A stretch of DNA of 64,000 nucleotides, from the NCBI GenBank assembly GCA_947459295.1, contig CANHCY010000002.1, positions 40,469-104,468 on the forward strand. Reading direction: 5' to 3'. Shown one piece after another: positions 51,119 to 59,856 of this stretch; the stretch's first letter is position 1; the number at the start of each line of letters is the position of its first letter. Under the pieces are notes generated by a model that ran no database searches, was not told the origin of the DNA, and saw only the letters and a program-made list of their open reading frames with translations. The stretch comes from Chitinophagaceae bacterium. GTDB lineage: Bacteria > Bacteroidota > Bacteroidia > Chitinophagales > Chitinophagaceae. Made by a program: the position numbers and the translations under genes.

Positions 51119-51225
51119 GGCATTTACAAGAATCACAAAGGTAAAGGTTTACACAAACGATAACTTTAAGGATTACTAAAGAACTGCACTTTACACAATT
51201 TTATTACATTCGTTTAAAAAAGAAG

Positions 51226-51744
51226 ATGCCGGTTATACTTCCCGTTTTAGGTAAATCACCCAGTTTTGGAGAAAACTGCTTTATAGCGCCCAACGCAACC
51301 ATCGTTGGTGATGTGAGCACTGGAAAAGAATGTAGTTTTTGGTTTAACGCCGTGGTAAGGGGCGATGTGCATTTTATTAAAATGGGCAACCGCGTAAACG
51401 TGCAAGACGGAGCAGTCATACACTGCACCTACCAGAAGCACCCCACAACCATTGGCAACAATGTATCGATTGGGCACAACGCCATGGTGCATGGATGCAC
51501 CATCCATGACAATGTACTCATTGGCATGGGGTCCATTGTGATGGACCGGTGTGTGATCCATAGCAACTCCATCATCGCAGCTGGCGCTGTTGTATTAGAA
51601 GGAACCATTGTTGAAGCAGGCAGTATTTACGCAGGTGTGCCAGCAAAAAAAGTAAAAGAAGTATCTCCAACTTTAATAGAATCAGAAATTAATCGAATAG
51701 CAGAAAATTATGTGAAGTATGCCAGCTGGTATGACGCGGGTTAA
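51226..51744 (+). CDS. Gamma-carbonic anhydrase-family hexapeptide-repeat protein
   Basis: FNAVVRGDVHFIKMGNRVNVQDGAVIHCTYQKHPTTIGNNVSIGHNAMVHGCTI. Confidence 0.93.
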   Translation: MPVILPVLGKSPSFGENCFIAPNATIVGDVSTGKECSFWFNAVVRGDVHFIKMGNRVNVQDGAVIHCTYQKHPTTIGNNVSIGHNAMVHGCTIHDNVLIGMGSIVMDRCVIHSNSIIAAGAVVLEGTIVEAGSIYAGVPAKKVKEVSPTLIESEINRIAENYVKYASWYDAG

Positions 51745-52664
51745 TGTGCTGCATCCATGGTCGTTAAAATATTAAGATAACTCACGTATCTATCAGCGGC
51801 AATTTTTCCTTCTTCGAGCGCCCTTTTAACAGCGCAACCAGGTTCTTCGATGTGCATGCAATTGTTAAAATGACAACTGCTCATTTGTGCGCGCATTTCA
51901 GGAAAATAGTGTGCCAATTCCTGTTTAGAAATATCTACAAGCCCTAACTCTCTAATTCCCGGTGTGTCAATGATGGCGCCACTTGTAGGCAGGTCAAACA
52001 TTTCTGCAAAAGTAGTAGTATGCATTCCCTTTCCACTCCAACCACTTACCTCCTGGGTACGTAATTCTAGTGATGGAAACACCGAATTAATAAAAGTAGA
52101 TTTACCCACACCACTATGTCCACTGAGTAGTGTTGTCTTACCTTCTAGTAGTGCAGCAATTTCTGCAACGCCACTATTTTTTTCTACACTGCATAGCATG
52201 ACCTGATAACCGATGCTTGAATATATTTTTTGCAGGTGCGCAAAATGATCTAACTCTTTTTGTTTGTATAAATCAGATTTATTAAAAACAATGATGGCTG
52301 GAATATGATAAGCTTCGCAAGAAATTAAAAAACGGTCTATAAAACCTTGTGAAGTTTTAGGATCTTTTAACGTAGCAAACAATAAGCTCTGATCCAGGTT
52401 TGCAGCAATAATATGATGTTGGTGTTTGTTGTGTGGCGATACGCGCGCTACATAATTTTTTCTGTCACAAATGGTATCAATCATTGCAGATTCTTCTAAC
52501 ACATCTTCAATTTGCATGTCAACTTCATCGCCCACCGCAATCGGATTGGTAGAGGTAAGGCCGCCAATTTTAAACACCCCCTTGATACGCGCATTGTACA
52601 TTTTGCCCGTTTCCGCTTTGGCCACATACCAACTACCCGTAGACTTATAAATTCTTGCTTTCAT
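51741..52664 (-). CDS. rsgA: Ribosome small-subunit-dependent GTPase A
   Basis: LLSGHSGVGKSTFINSVFP, DTPGIRELGL, CHFNNCMHIEEPGCAVKRALEEG. Confidence 0.96.
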   Translation of the reverse strand: MKARIYKSTGSWYVAKAETGKMYNARIKGVFKIGGLTSTNPIAVGDEVDMQIEDVLEESAMIDTICDRKNYVARVSPHNKHQHHIIAANLDQSLLFATLKDPKTSQGFIDRFLISCEAYHIPAIIVFNKSDLYKQKELDHFAHLQKIYSSIGYQVMLCSVEKNSGVAEIAALLEGKTTLLSGHSGVGKSTFINSVFPSLELRTQEVSGWSGKGMHTTTFAEMFDLPTSGAIIDTPGIRELGLVDISKQELAHYFPEMRAQMSSCHFNNCMHIEEPGCAVKRALEEGKIAADRYVSYLNILTTMDAAH

Positions 52665-52808
52665 TTGCTGGAACGAAGATACGGCTGCACTTTAAATGGG
52701 AGTGAATTGGATTAAAAAGAATTTTTGCGAAAGATTAACGGGGCATTTGGGCTTTTATGGCTCCACATTGGCTGATAAAAGGGCTATAATTTGGTATCTT
52801 TGCAACCT

Positions 52809-53552
52809 ATGGGAAAGTATGCACATGATAAAGTGGTTCCTTATGAACAAAGCGGGCTCACCAAAAAAGAGCAGGTTGCGAGCATGTTTGATAGCATCGC
52901 ATTCAGATACGATTTTTTGAACCGCTTTTTAAGTGCTGGCATCGATGTGAGTTGGCGCAAAAAAGCGATTCATGCTTTAAATGAAGTGAAGCCTAAAATT
53001 ATTTTAGACGTTGCAACGGGTACCGGCGATGTTGCCATTTTAACGCATCAATTAATTGCACCTACACACATTACGGGAATTGATATTTCTGAGGGTATGC
53101 TTGCTGAGGGCAGAAAAAAAATTACAGCATTAGGTTTACAAGATTCGATTGAACTGGTAAGTGGTGATAGCGAACAACTCGCATTTAACGACAACCATTT
53201 TGATGGCATTACTGTTGCATTTGGTGTGCGTAATTTTGAACACTTAGAAACAGGCCTACAAGAAATGTTTCGTGTGTTACAACCAGGTGGCAAACTCGTA
53301 ATTCTAGAATTTTCAAAACCAAAACAGTTTTTATTTAAAGGCTTCTACAATATTTATATGAATATAGTAGCACCTGGTTTTGGTAAAATGATTGCAAAAA
53401 ATAAAGAGGCGTACCAATATTTAAATGATAGTGTTCAAGCTTTTCCTGAAGGAGACGCTTTTACGAGCATCATGGAAAAAGTGGGCTTTACCTCTATTAC
53501 AAGTAAGAAATTGACTTTTGGCATATGCACGATTTACTGCGGAAAAAAATAA
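52809..53552 (+). CDS. ubiE: Demethylmenaquinone methyltransferase
   Basis: MFDSIAFRYDFLNRFLSAGIDVSWRKKAI, LDVATGTGDVAI, VAFGVRNFEHLETGLQEMFRVLQPGGKLVILEFSKP. Confidence 0.95.
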   Translation: MGKYAHDKVVPYEQSGLTKKEQVASMFDSIAFRYDFLNRFLSAGIDVSWRKKAIHALNEVKPKIILDVATGTGDVAILTHQLIAPTHITGIDISEGMLAEGRKKITALGLQDSIELVSGDSEQLAFNDNHFDGITVAFGVRNFEHLETGLQEMFRVLQPGGKLVILEFSKPKQFLFKGFYNIYMNIVAPGFGKMIAKNKEAYQYLNDSVQAFPEGDAFTSIMEKVGFTSITSKKLTFGICTIYCGKK

Positions 53553-54247
53553 TAACCACATGCATTATTTTATTTTGCGCAGTGAGCAGTGTACAGGCAC
53601 AGCGCGAAATATACCGTTCGTATAGAGACGACCTGCCATACTATTTTGGTTTAACCTTAGGCTACAACAAAAGCTATTTACACCATACCAAGTCTGCCGA
53701 TTTCTTGGCTTCAGATTCTATCATTTATGTAAACCCGGCAGCCAGCGGTGGTATTACCATGGGTTTATTAGCGACCCTCAAAATTAACGACCATATAGAG
53801 CTTCGTGCAAATCCACAACTTATTATTGGAGGCTCTAAATACATCGACTACACATTAAAATCTGTTAAACCCGGCGAGCAAACACAGCAACAACAAATTT
53901 TACCTTCTACCCTTGTAAGTCTTCCGGCGCACTTTAAATTAAATTCAGACCGTATTGGTAATTTTAGGTTGTATATATTAGGTGGTGTCAAATTTGACTT
54001 TGATTTATCCAGTAATTCCACATCACGCAACGCCGACGACCTCGTTAAATTACGCGCTGCAGATTTTGGATTAGAAGCAGGACTGGGTTTAAATTTTTAT
54101 TTACCTTTTGTAACTGTTTCTCCTGAAATAAAATTTAGCTACGGCCTTACCAATTTACATCAACTTGATCGCGGACTCAAATATTCTAATGTACTTGATA
54201 AATTACAATCTAGAATGATTATGTTTTCAATTCACTTAGAAGACTAA
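53525..54247 (+). CDS. porT: PorT-family outer membrane protein (type IX secretion/gliding associated)
   Basis: Signal peptide and beta-barrel profile; overlaps ubiE, a ubiE-porT arrangement familiar in Bacteroidota. Confidence 0.85.
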   Translation: MHDLLRKKIITTCIILFCAVSSVQAQREIYRSYRDDLPYYFGLTLGYNKSYLHHTKSADFLASDSIIYVNPAASGGITMGLLATLKINDHIELRANPQLIIGGSKYIDYTLKSVKPGEQTQQQQILPSTLVSLPAHFKLNSDRIGNFRLYILGGVKFDFDLSSNSTSRNADDLVKLRAADFGLEAGLGLNFYLPFVTVSPEIKFSYGLTNLHQLDRGLKYSNVLDKLQSRMIMFSIHLED

Positions 54248-54256
54248 CTCCATATT

Positions 54257-55600
54257 ATGAAAAATATCGTCATCAAAAACGTATCCATTGTTAATGAAGG
54301 AACCACCACAAATGGTGACGTATGGATTAGAGATACACGTATCGAAAAAATTGGACCACAACTAGATCCTAGCATGCGCATAGAGGAAATAGACGGAACT
54401 GGCCAAACCCTAATCCCTGGTGTTATTGATGATCAAGTACATTTTAGAGAACCGGGCCTTACGCACAAAGCAACCATTTACACCGAAGCAAAAGCAGCGG
54501 TAAGAGGTGGTGTTACTTCCTTTATGGAAATGCCAAATACCAATCCGCCGGCCTTTACACATGAATTATTAGAGCAGAAATATGATATCGCAAAGCACCA
54601 CGCACTTGCGAACTACTCCTTTTTTATGGGTACTTCCAATGATAATATCGAGGAAGTATTACGCACCAACGATAAAAAAAATGATGTCTGTGGTGTTAAA
54701 ATATTTATGGGTTCTTCAACTGGAAATTTACTTGTTGAAAATCCTATTTTATTAGAAAGAATATTTGAAGGCGCTGAGGTTTTAATTGCTACACATTGTG
54801 AAGAAGAGCGTCTTATCAAAGACAATCTAGCCAAAGCAATGGCTGAAAATAGAAAACTAACCGCAGCAGATCATCCTATCATTAGAGATGAAGAAGTATG
54901 TTTTGAATCTTCATTTAGAGCCGTACAAATGGCCAAAAAATTTGGCACCCGACTGCATATTTTACACATAACCACCGCTAAAGAATTGCAACTCTTTAGC
55001 AACATGCTACCGCTCGAAGAAAAAAGAATTACTTCAGAAGTATGTGTACATCATTTGCACTTTACTTCCGACGATTATGCACGTTTAGGCAATCAAATAA
55101 AATGCAACCCTGCTATTAAAGCCACACACAATAAATCGGCTTTATGGGAGGGATTACTAGATGATCGCCTTGATATTATAGCCACAGATCATGCCCCGCA
55201 TACCTGGGCCGAAAAACAGGAAGACTATTTACATGCACACGCTGGGCTTCCACTGGTGCAGCACGCACTTGGCCTTATGCTCCATTATGTAGCCGAGCAA
55301 AAAATTACCCTCGAGCGCGTTGTAGAAAAAATGAGCCATGCACCTGCACGCTGTTTTCAAATTAATAACCGTGGCTTTATTAGAGAAGGCTACTACGCCG
55401 ATCTAGTATTACTTGATAGAAACATACCGGAAACCATTACCAAAGAAAATATCCTGTACAAATGCGGCTGGAGTCCACTCGAAGGCTTTACCCAACCCGC
55501 TACTGTTTCAAAAACTTTTGTAAATGGTCATATGGTGTATGGAAATGGTGGATTTGATGAATCTAAAACTGGCATGCGTCTTCAGTTTAACAGATCCTAA
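54257..55600 (+). CDS. pyrC: Dihydroorotase
   Basis: LIPGVIDDQVHFREPGLTHKATIYTEAKAAVRGGVTSFMEMPNTNP, IATDHAPHTWAEK. Confidence 0.94.
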   Translation: MKNIVIKNVSIVNEGTTTNGDVWIRDTRIEKIGPQLDPSMRIEEIDGTGQTLIPGVIDDQVHFREPGLTHKATIYTEAKAAVRGGVTSFMEMPNTNPPAFTHELLEQKYDIAKHHALANYSFFMGTSNDNIEEVLRTNDKKNDVCGVKIFMGSSTGNLLVENPILLERIFEGAEVLIATHCEEERLIKDNLAKAMAENRKLTAADHPIIRDEEVCFESSFRAVQMAKKFGTRLHILHITTAKELQLFSNMLPLEEKRITSEVCVHHLHFTSDDYARLGNQIKCNPAIKATHNKSALWEGLLDDRLDIIATDHAPHTWAEKQEDYLHAHAGLPLVQHALGLMLHYVAEQKITLERVVEKMSHAPARCFQINNRGFIREGYYADLVLLDRNIPETITKENILYKCGWSPLEGFTQPATVSKTFVNGHMVYGNGGFDESKTGMRLQFNRS

Positions 55601-55603
55601 ATT

Positions 55604-56917
55604 ATGCAGGTAGATAAAGATACCCTTCACGACCTCTCCATCTTTAATAGTGATGAGTCTGCGTCCATATTTAATTACCTCAATCAAACCGGGACGGTTG
55701 GCGGTAAAGAAATGCTTCGTTACCTGGTTGAGCATCCACTTGGTAGTACCCAAAAAATCAAAGACACACAAGCCGTTATTCAGGCCCTTGTAAACACGCT
55801 ACCTAACTGGCCCATTAGCATCACTAACGGCACCATTATGGTAGTGGCTAAATATTACGAAACACCCTTTGATGCATACCCGCAACATCCCACCTATTTA
55901 AATAGTAACTGGTATAAAATATTTCATGCCCCAGATTATGCGCTAACAAAATATACCATTACACATTGCATCGATTTTTTAAATGGGATGTTTGCGGTTC
56001 ACCAACTTTTACTGGACTACAAGCACCATCCAATTATTGCAAGCTGGACCGCAAGCATCGAAAAAAAATTAAGTAAGCCAGCATTTGAAGCGCTTAGGGG
56101 GATAGATGCTAAAACAGCATCGCCGCAGCAAATTTTAAGTATTGCGGGTCAGATTAGAACAAGGCATAAGCAGGATTTTTACGACTTGATAGATTTGTAT
56201 AGCAGCATGGACGCCTACCAAAGTTTGGCGCGTGTTTTTGTAGCAGAGGACCTTTGCTTTCCAAATTTTACTACGGCACCTACCGCGTATATTGAAGCTA
56301 CAGGTTGCTACCATCCACTTTTAGAAACACCTACACCCTATAATATTACGCTCGAAAAAGACAGCAACTTTTTATTTTTAACCGGTGCTAATATGGCGGG
56401 TAAGAGTACATTTATTAAAGCCGTTGGCATTAGCGTTTACCTAGCACATTTGGGCATGGGCGTTCCTGCAAAAACAATGGAGCTTACTTTATTTGATGGG
56501 CTACTTAGTAACATCAATGTGATGGACAATATTATAAAAGGGGAAAGTTATTTTTACAACGAAGTAAAGCGCATAAAAAATACCATTGAAAAAATTAACG
56601 ACGGAAAAAATTGGTTAATCCTCATCGACGAACTTTTTAAAGGCACCAACGTAGAAGATGCTATGAAGTGCAGTACTGCTGTCATTGAGGGACTTCGAAA
56701 AATCAAACCATCATTGTTTATATTGTCAACACACCTGTACGAAATTGGCGCTAACTTAAAACAGTATGCCAATATTCAATTCAAATATTTTGAAACAAGT
56801 GTTGATGATGATGAGCTTGTTTTCAATTACCAATTAAAAGAAGGTATTAGTGATGACCGCCTTGGCTATCTCATTTTAAAAAGAGAAGGCGTTGTGGATT
56901 TATTACAAAACCTCTAA
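55604..56917 (+). CDS. MutS-related protein (MutS ATPase domain family)
   Basis: FLFLTGANMAGKSTFIKAVGISVYLAHLGMGVPA, LILIDELFKGTNVEDA; no N-terminal mismatch-recognition domain. Confidence 0.9.
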   Translation: MQVDKDTLHDLSIFNSDESASIFNYLNQTGTVGGKEMLRYLVEHPLGSTQKIKDTQAVIQALVNTLPNWPISITNGTIMVVAKYYETPFDAYPQHPTYLNSNWYKIFHAPDYALTKYTITHCIDFLNGMFAVHQLLLDYKHHPIIASWTASIEKKLSKPAFEALRGIDAKTASPQQILSIAGQIRTRHKQDFYDLIDLYSSMDAYQSLARVFVAEDLCFPNFTTAPTAYIEATGCYHPLLETPTPYNITLEKDSNFLFLTGANMAGKSTFIKAVGISVYLAHLGMGVPAKTMELTLFDGLLSNINVMDNIIKGESYFYNEVKRIKNTIEKINDGKNWLILIDELFKGTNVEDAMKCSTAVIEGLRKIKPSLFILSTHLYEIGANLKQYANIQFKYFETSVDDDELVFNYQLKEGISDDRLGYLILKREGVVDLLQNL

Positions 56918-57013
56918 TTTTTTTTCATTCAGCAATTATTTCAGGTATTTATTCGGTGCCGTTTTTATAAGGCATCGTAGCCCTTACCTTTCTACAAGTA
57001 TCAAAGTGTTTGT

Positions 57014-58567
57014 ATGCTTGTAAAAACCATGGGAGCCGCAGTAATGGGCGTTGACGCCATCACCATTATTGTAGAAGTAAATGTAAGTATGGGGCAGGGC
57101 TATCAAATTGTTGGCCTTCCTGACATTGCCATTAAAGAAAGTTTACAAAGAACAGAGAGCGCTATTAAATCAAATGGCTTTAGTATGCCACGGATTAAAG
57201 TGGTTATTAATTTAGCGCCAGCGGATATCAAAAAAACGGGATCTGCATTTGATCTACCCATTGCCATTGGTATATTAGCTGCAAGTGACCAACTCCTACA
57301 AGAAGCACAAATTCATAAATACATGCTGATGGGAGAACTTGGTTTAGACGGCACCATTCATCCTATTAGAGGCGCACTGGCCATGGCCATTCGGGCAAAA
57401 AAAGAAAATGCACTTGGCATTATTTTACCCGCCGCTAATGCCAATGAAGCGTCCATGGTAAAAGGCCTAAACGTTTATGGGGTATCACATTTACAAGAAG
57501 TAGTCAAGTTTTTTGCTGCTGGAACGTCTACCCCCACCCATCAAATAAATCGGGAAACTTTTTTAAACACAGACCCTAAACTTTCAAGTATCGATTTTAG
57601 TGATGTGAGTGGACAAGACAATATTAAACGAGCACTAGAAATAGCGGCGGCTGGCGCACACAACGTTATTTTAATTGGACCCCCTGGCGCCGGAAAAACC
57701 ATGTTAGCAAAAAGACTACCAAGCATTTTGCCCCCCTTAAATGTAGCAGAAGCCCTAGAAACAACTCAAATATATAGTGTGGCCGGAAAATTAGCCGCGG
57801 GTTCCTATTTGGTGCAAACAAGGCCTTTTAGATCGCCACACCATACGATTTCAGATATTGCACTTATTGGCGGCGGCAGTCATCCACAACCCGGCGAAAT
57901 TTCATTGGCGCATAACGGTGTTTTGTTTTTAGATGAATTACCAGAATTTAAAAGATCTGTTTTGGAAGTGCTTCGTCAACCGATGGAAGAACGCATGGTC
58001 AATATTGCCAGAGCAAGTATGTCGCTTATGTACCCCGCCAACTTTATGCTAATAGCCTCCATGAACCCCTGCCCTTGTGGTTATTTCAATCATCCAACAA
58101 AATCTTGCAGCTGTCCGGCGGGCGCCGTAGAAAAATATTTAAACAGGGTGTCGGGTCCGTTACTCGACCGCATAGACCTTCATGTAGAAGTAACCCCCGT
58201 TACACATCATGAACTTGACCGCAGCTCCCGGCCATCAGAATCAAACAGCATCAGAGAAAGGGTTTTAGCAGCTAGGGCCATTCAAAAAAATAGGTACGAG
58301 CACTGCGTCAACACCTATACCAATGCACAAATTTCAAATAAAGAATTGGCTGATTTTTGCCCATTGGGTCCAAATAGCAAAGCCATACTAGCTGCGGCTA
58401 TGGAAAAATTAAACCTGAGTGCCAGAGCTTATCACCGCATCATAAAAGTAAGTAGGACCATTGCAGATTTAGCAGGCGCTCTACACATTTTACCTGAACA
58501 TATCGCAGAAGCCGTCCAGTACCGAACCCTAGACCGTGCCAATTGGAGCGCAGGTGGCGGGGGGTAA
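57014..58567 (+). CDS. comM: YifB/ComM-family Mg-chelatase-like AAA ATPase
   Basis: VEVNVSMGQGYQIVGLPDIAIKESLQR, NVILIGPPGAGKTMLAKRLPSILPPL, CPCGYFNHPTKSCSC. Confidence 0.95.
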   Translation: MLVKTMGAAVMGVDAITIIVEVNVSMGQGYQIVGLPDIAIKESLQRTESAIKSNGFSMPRIKVVINLAPADIKKTGSAFDLPIAIGILAASDQLLQEAQIHKYMLMGELGLDGTIHPIRGALAMAIRAKKENALGIILPAANANEASMVKGLNVYGVSHLQEVVKFFAAGTSTPTHQINRETFLNTDPKLSSIDFSDVSGQDNIKRALEIAAAGAHNVILIGPPGAGKTMLAKRLPSILPPLNVAEALETTQIYSVAGKLAAGSYLVQTRPFRSPHHTISDIALIGGGSHPQPGEISLAHNGVLFLDELPEFKRSVLEVLRQPMEERMVNIARASMSLMYPANFMLIASMNPCPCGYFNHPTKSCSCPAGAVEKYLNRVSGPLLDRIDLHVEVTPVTHHELDRSSRPSESNSIRERVLAARAIQKNRYEHCVNTYTNAQISNKELADFCPLGPNSKAILAAAMEKLNLSARAYHRIIKVSRTIADLAGALHILPEHIAEAVQYRTLDRANWSAGGGG

Positions 58568-58586
58568 GCAAATATCAATACACAAA

Positions 58587-58967
58587 CTAATACTGGCCTG
58601 TATTTAAAAGTACAAGTGTGCAGGCATCCATGGTTTCAATCCCTTTTTGCTTTGCTACCATCGTAAAAGCTTCATTTTCGGTACCCGGATTAAAAATAAT
58701 GCGCTTGGGCGCCAATGAAAACAAATAAGGTATCAGTGCATGCTGCGCCGCGGGGTTCACATACAATGTAATGGTATGAATATCTGATAAAACAGGTTCG
58801 CCTGTGACAATGGGCGTATCATCTATATGACCCTGTTTAAGTCCTATACACGCAACAGGATGCCCATGCGCTACTAATAATTTTGTAGCTAAATAACTAT
58901 AACGCTCCGGATTTTCGGAAGCACCAATGATCAATGTTTTTTTAGGATCGCTAAGTTGTGCTGTCAT
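58587..58967 (-). CDS. CoA-binding domain protein
   Basis: KTLIIGASENPERYSYLATKLLVAHGHPVACIG, PKRIIFNPGTENEAF. Confidence 0.88.
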   Translation of the reverse strand: MTAQLSDPKKTLIIGASENPERYSYLATKLLVAHGHPVACIGLKQGHIDDTPIVTGEPVLSDIHTITLYVNPAAQHALIPYLFSLAPKRIIFNPGTENEAFTMVAKQKGIETMDACTLVLLNTGQY

Positions 58968-59107
58968 TTTTCAAAGATACATACTAATTGATCAAATTAA
59001 AGCAGGGCTTATACCCTGGCGGTTTTCAATGAAATTATTTTTTACGTATTGTCGAAATATATTTTAACTTTACACCTCAACTTTTAACCCAAACAAACAA
59101 CAATACC

Positions 59108-59734
59108 ATGGCAAAAGCAAAAAAAGCCGCTCCTAAAAAAGCTGCTGCAAAAAAACCAGCTGCTAAAAAAGCAGTGAAAAAAGCCGCTCCTAAAAAAGCT
59201 GCTGCAAAAAAACCAGCTGCTAAAAAAGCAGTGAAAAAAGCCGCTCCTAAAAAAGCTGCTGCAAAAAAACCAACTGCTAAAAAGGCTGTGAAAAAAGTAG
59301 CTCCTAAAAAAGCTGCTGCAAAAAAACCAACTGCTAAAAAGGCTGTGAAAAAAGTAGCTCCTAAAAAAGCTGCTGCAAAAAAACCAGTAGCTAAAAAGGC
59401 TGTGAAAAAAGCAGTGAAAAAAGTAGCTGCAAAAAAACCAGTAGCTAAAAAGGCTGTGAAAAAAGCAGTGAAAAAAGTAGCTGCAAAAAAACCAGTAGCT
59501 AAAAAGGCTGTAGCAAAAAAAGTAGTTGCTCCTAAAAAAGCTGCTGCAAAAAAACCAGTAGCTAAAAAAGTAGTTGCTAAAAAGCCAGTAGCAAAAAAAG
59601 CCGCTCCTAAAAAAGCAGTGAAAAAAGCCGCTCCTAAAAAAGTAGCAGCTCCTGCTCCAGTTGCAGCACCAGCGCCAGTTGTAGCCCCTACGCTTTTTGA
59701 AGCGCCAGCAACAACAGAAACGCCAAACGCATAA
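59108..59734 (+). CDS. Lys/Ala/Pro-rich histone H1-like repetitive protein
   Basis: Repeated [19 protein letters not shown] units; C-terminal Ala/Pro tail. Confidence 0.88.
   Translation: MAKAKKAAPKKAAAKKPAAKKAVKKAAPKKAAAKKPAAKKAVKKAAPKKAAAKKPTAKKAVKKVAPKKAAAKKPTAKKAVKKVAPKKAAAKKPVAKKAVKKAVKKVAAKKPVAKKAVKKAVKKVAAKKPVAKKAVAKKVVAPKKAAAKKPVAKKVVAKKPVAKKAAPKKAVKKAAPKKVAAPAPVAAPAPVVAPTLFEAPATTETPNA
59120..59512 (+). repeat. In-frame tandem repeat array (57-bp units then 54-bp variants) in the H1-like gene
   Basis: Unit encoding [19 protein letters not shown] about 5 times, then [18 protein letters not shown] twice; boundaries approximate. Confidence 0.8.
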
Positions 59735-59763
59735 TTGAATACCCGAACAACAGTTCGTCTTAT

Positions 59764-59801
59764 AAAAAAATCCTGTTACTTATAGTAGCAGGATTTTTTT
59801 A
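59764..59801 (+). terminator. Terminator downstream of the H1-like gene
   Basis: AAAAAATCCTGTTAC-ttatag-TAGCAGGATTTTTTT hairpin plus T-run. Confidence 0.75.
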
Positions 59802-59856
59802 TTGCTACCTTTAAAGAACTACATGCTGTAGTCATTCAAACTCAAAAAACAAAACC

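Noticed and set aside
55604-56917. Short MutS homologue as a novel mismatch-repair protein
   Set aside because: MutS-related proteins lacking mismatch-recognition domains are widespread in Bacteroidota.
59120-59660. Regular repeats in the H1-like gene as a possible CRISPR array
   Set aside because: Repeats are in-frame, coding, contiguous and without unique spacers.
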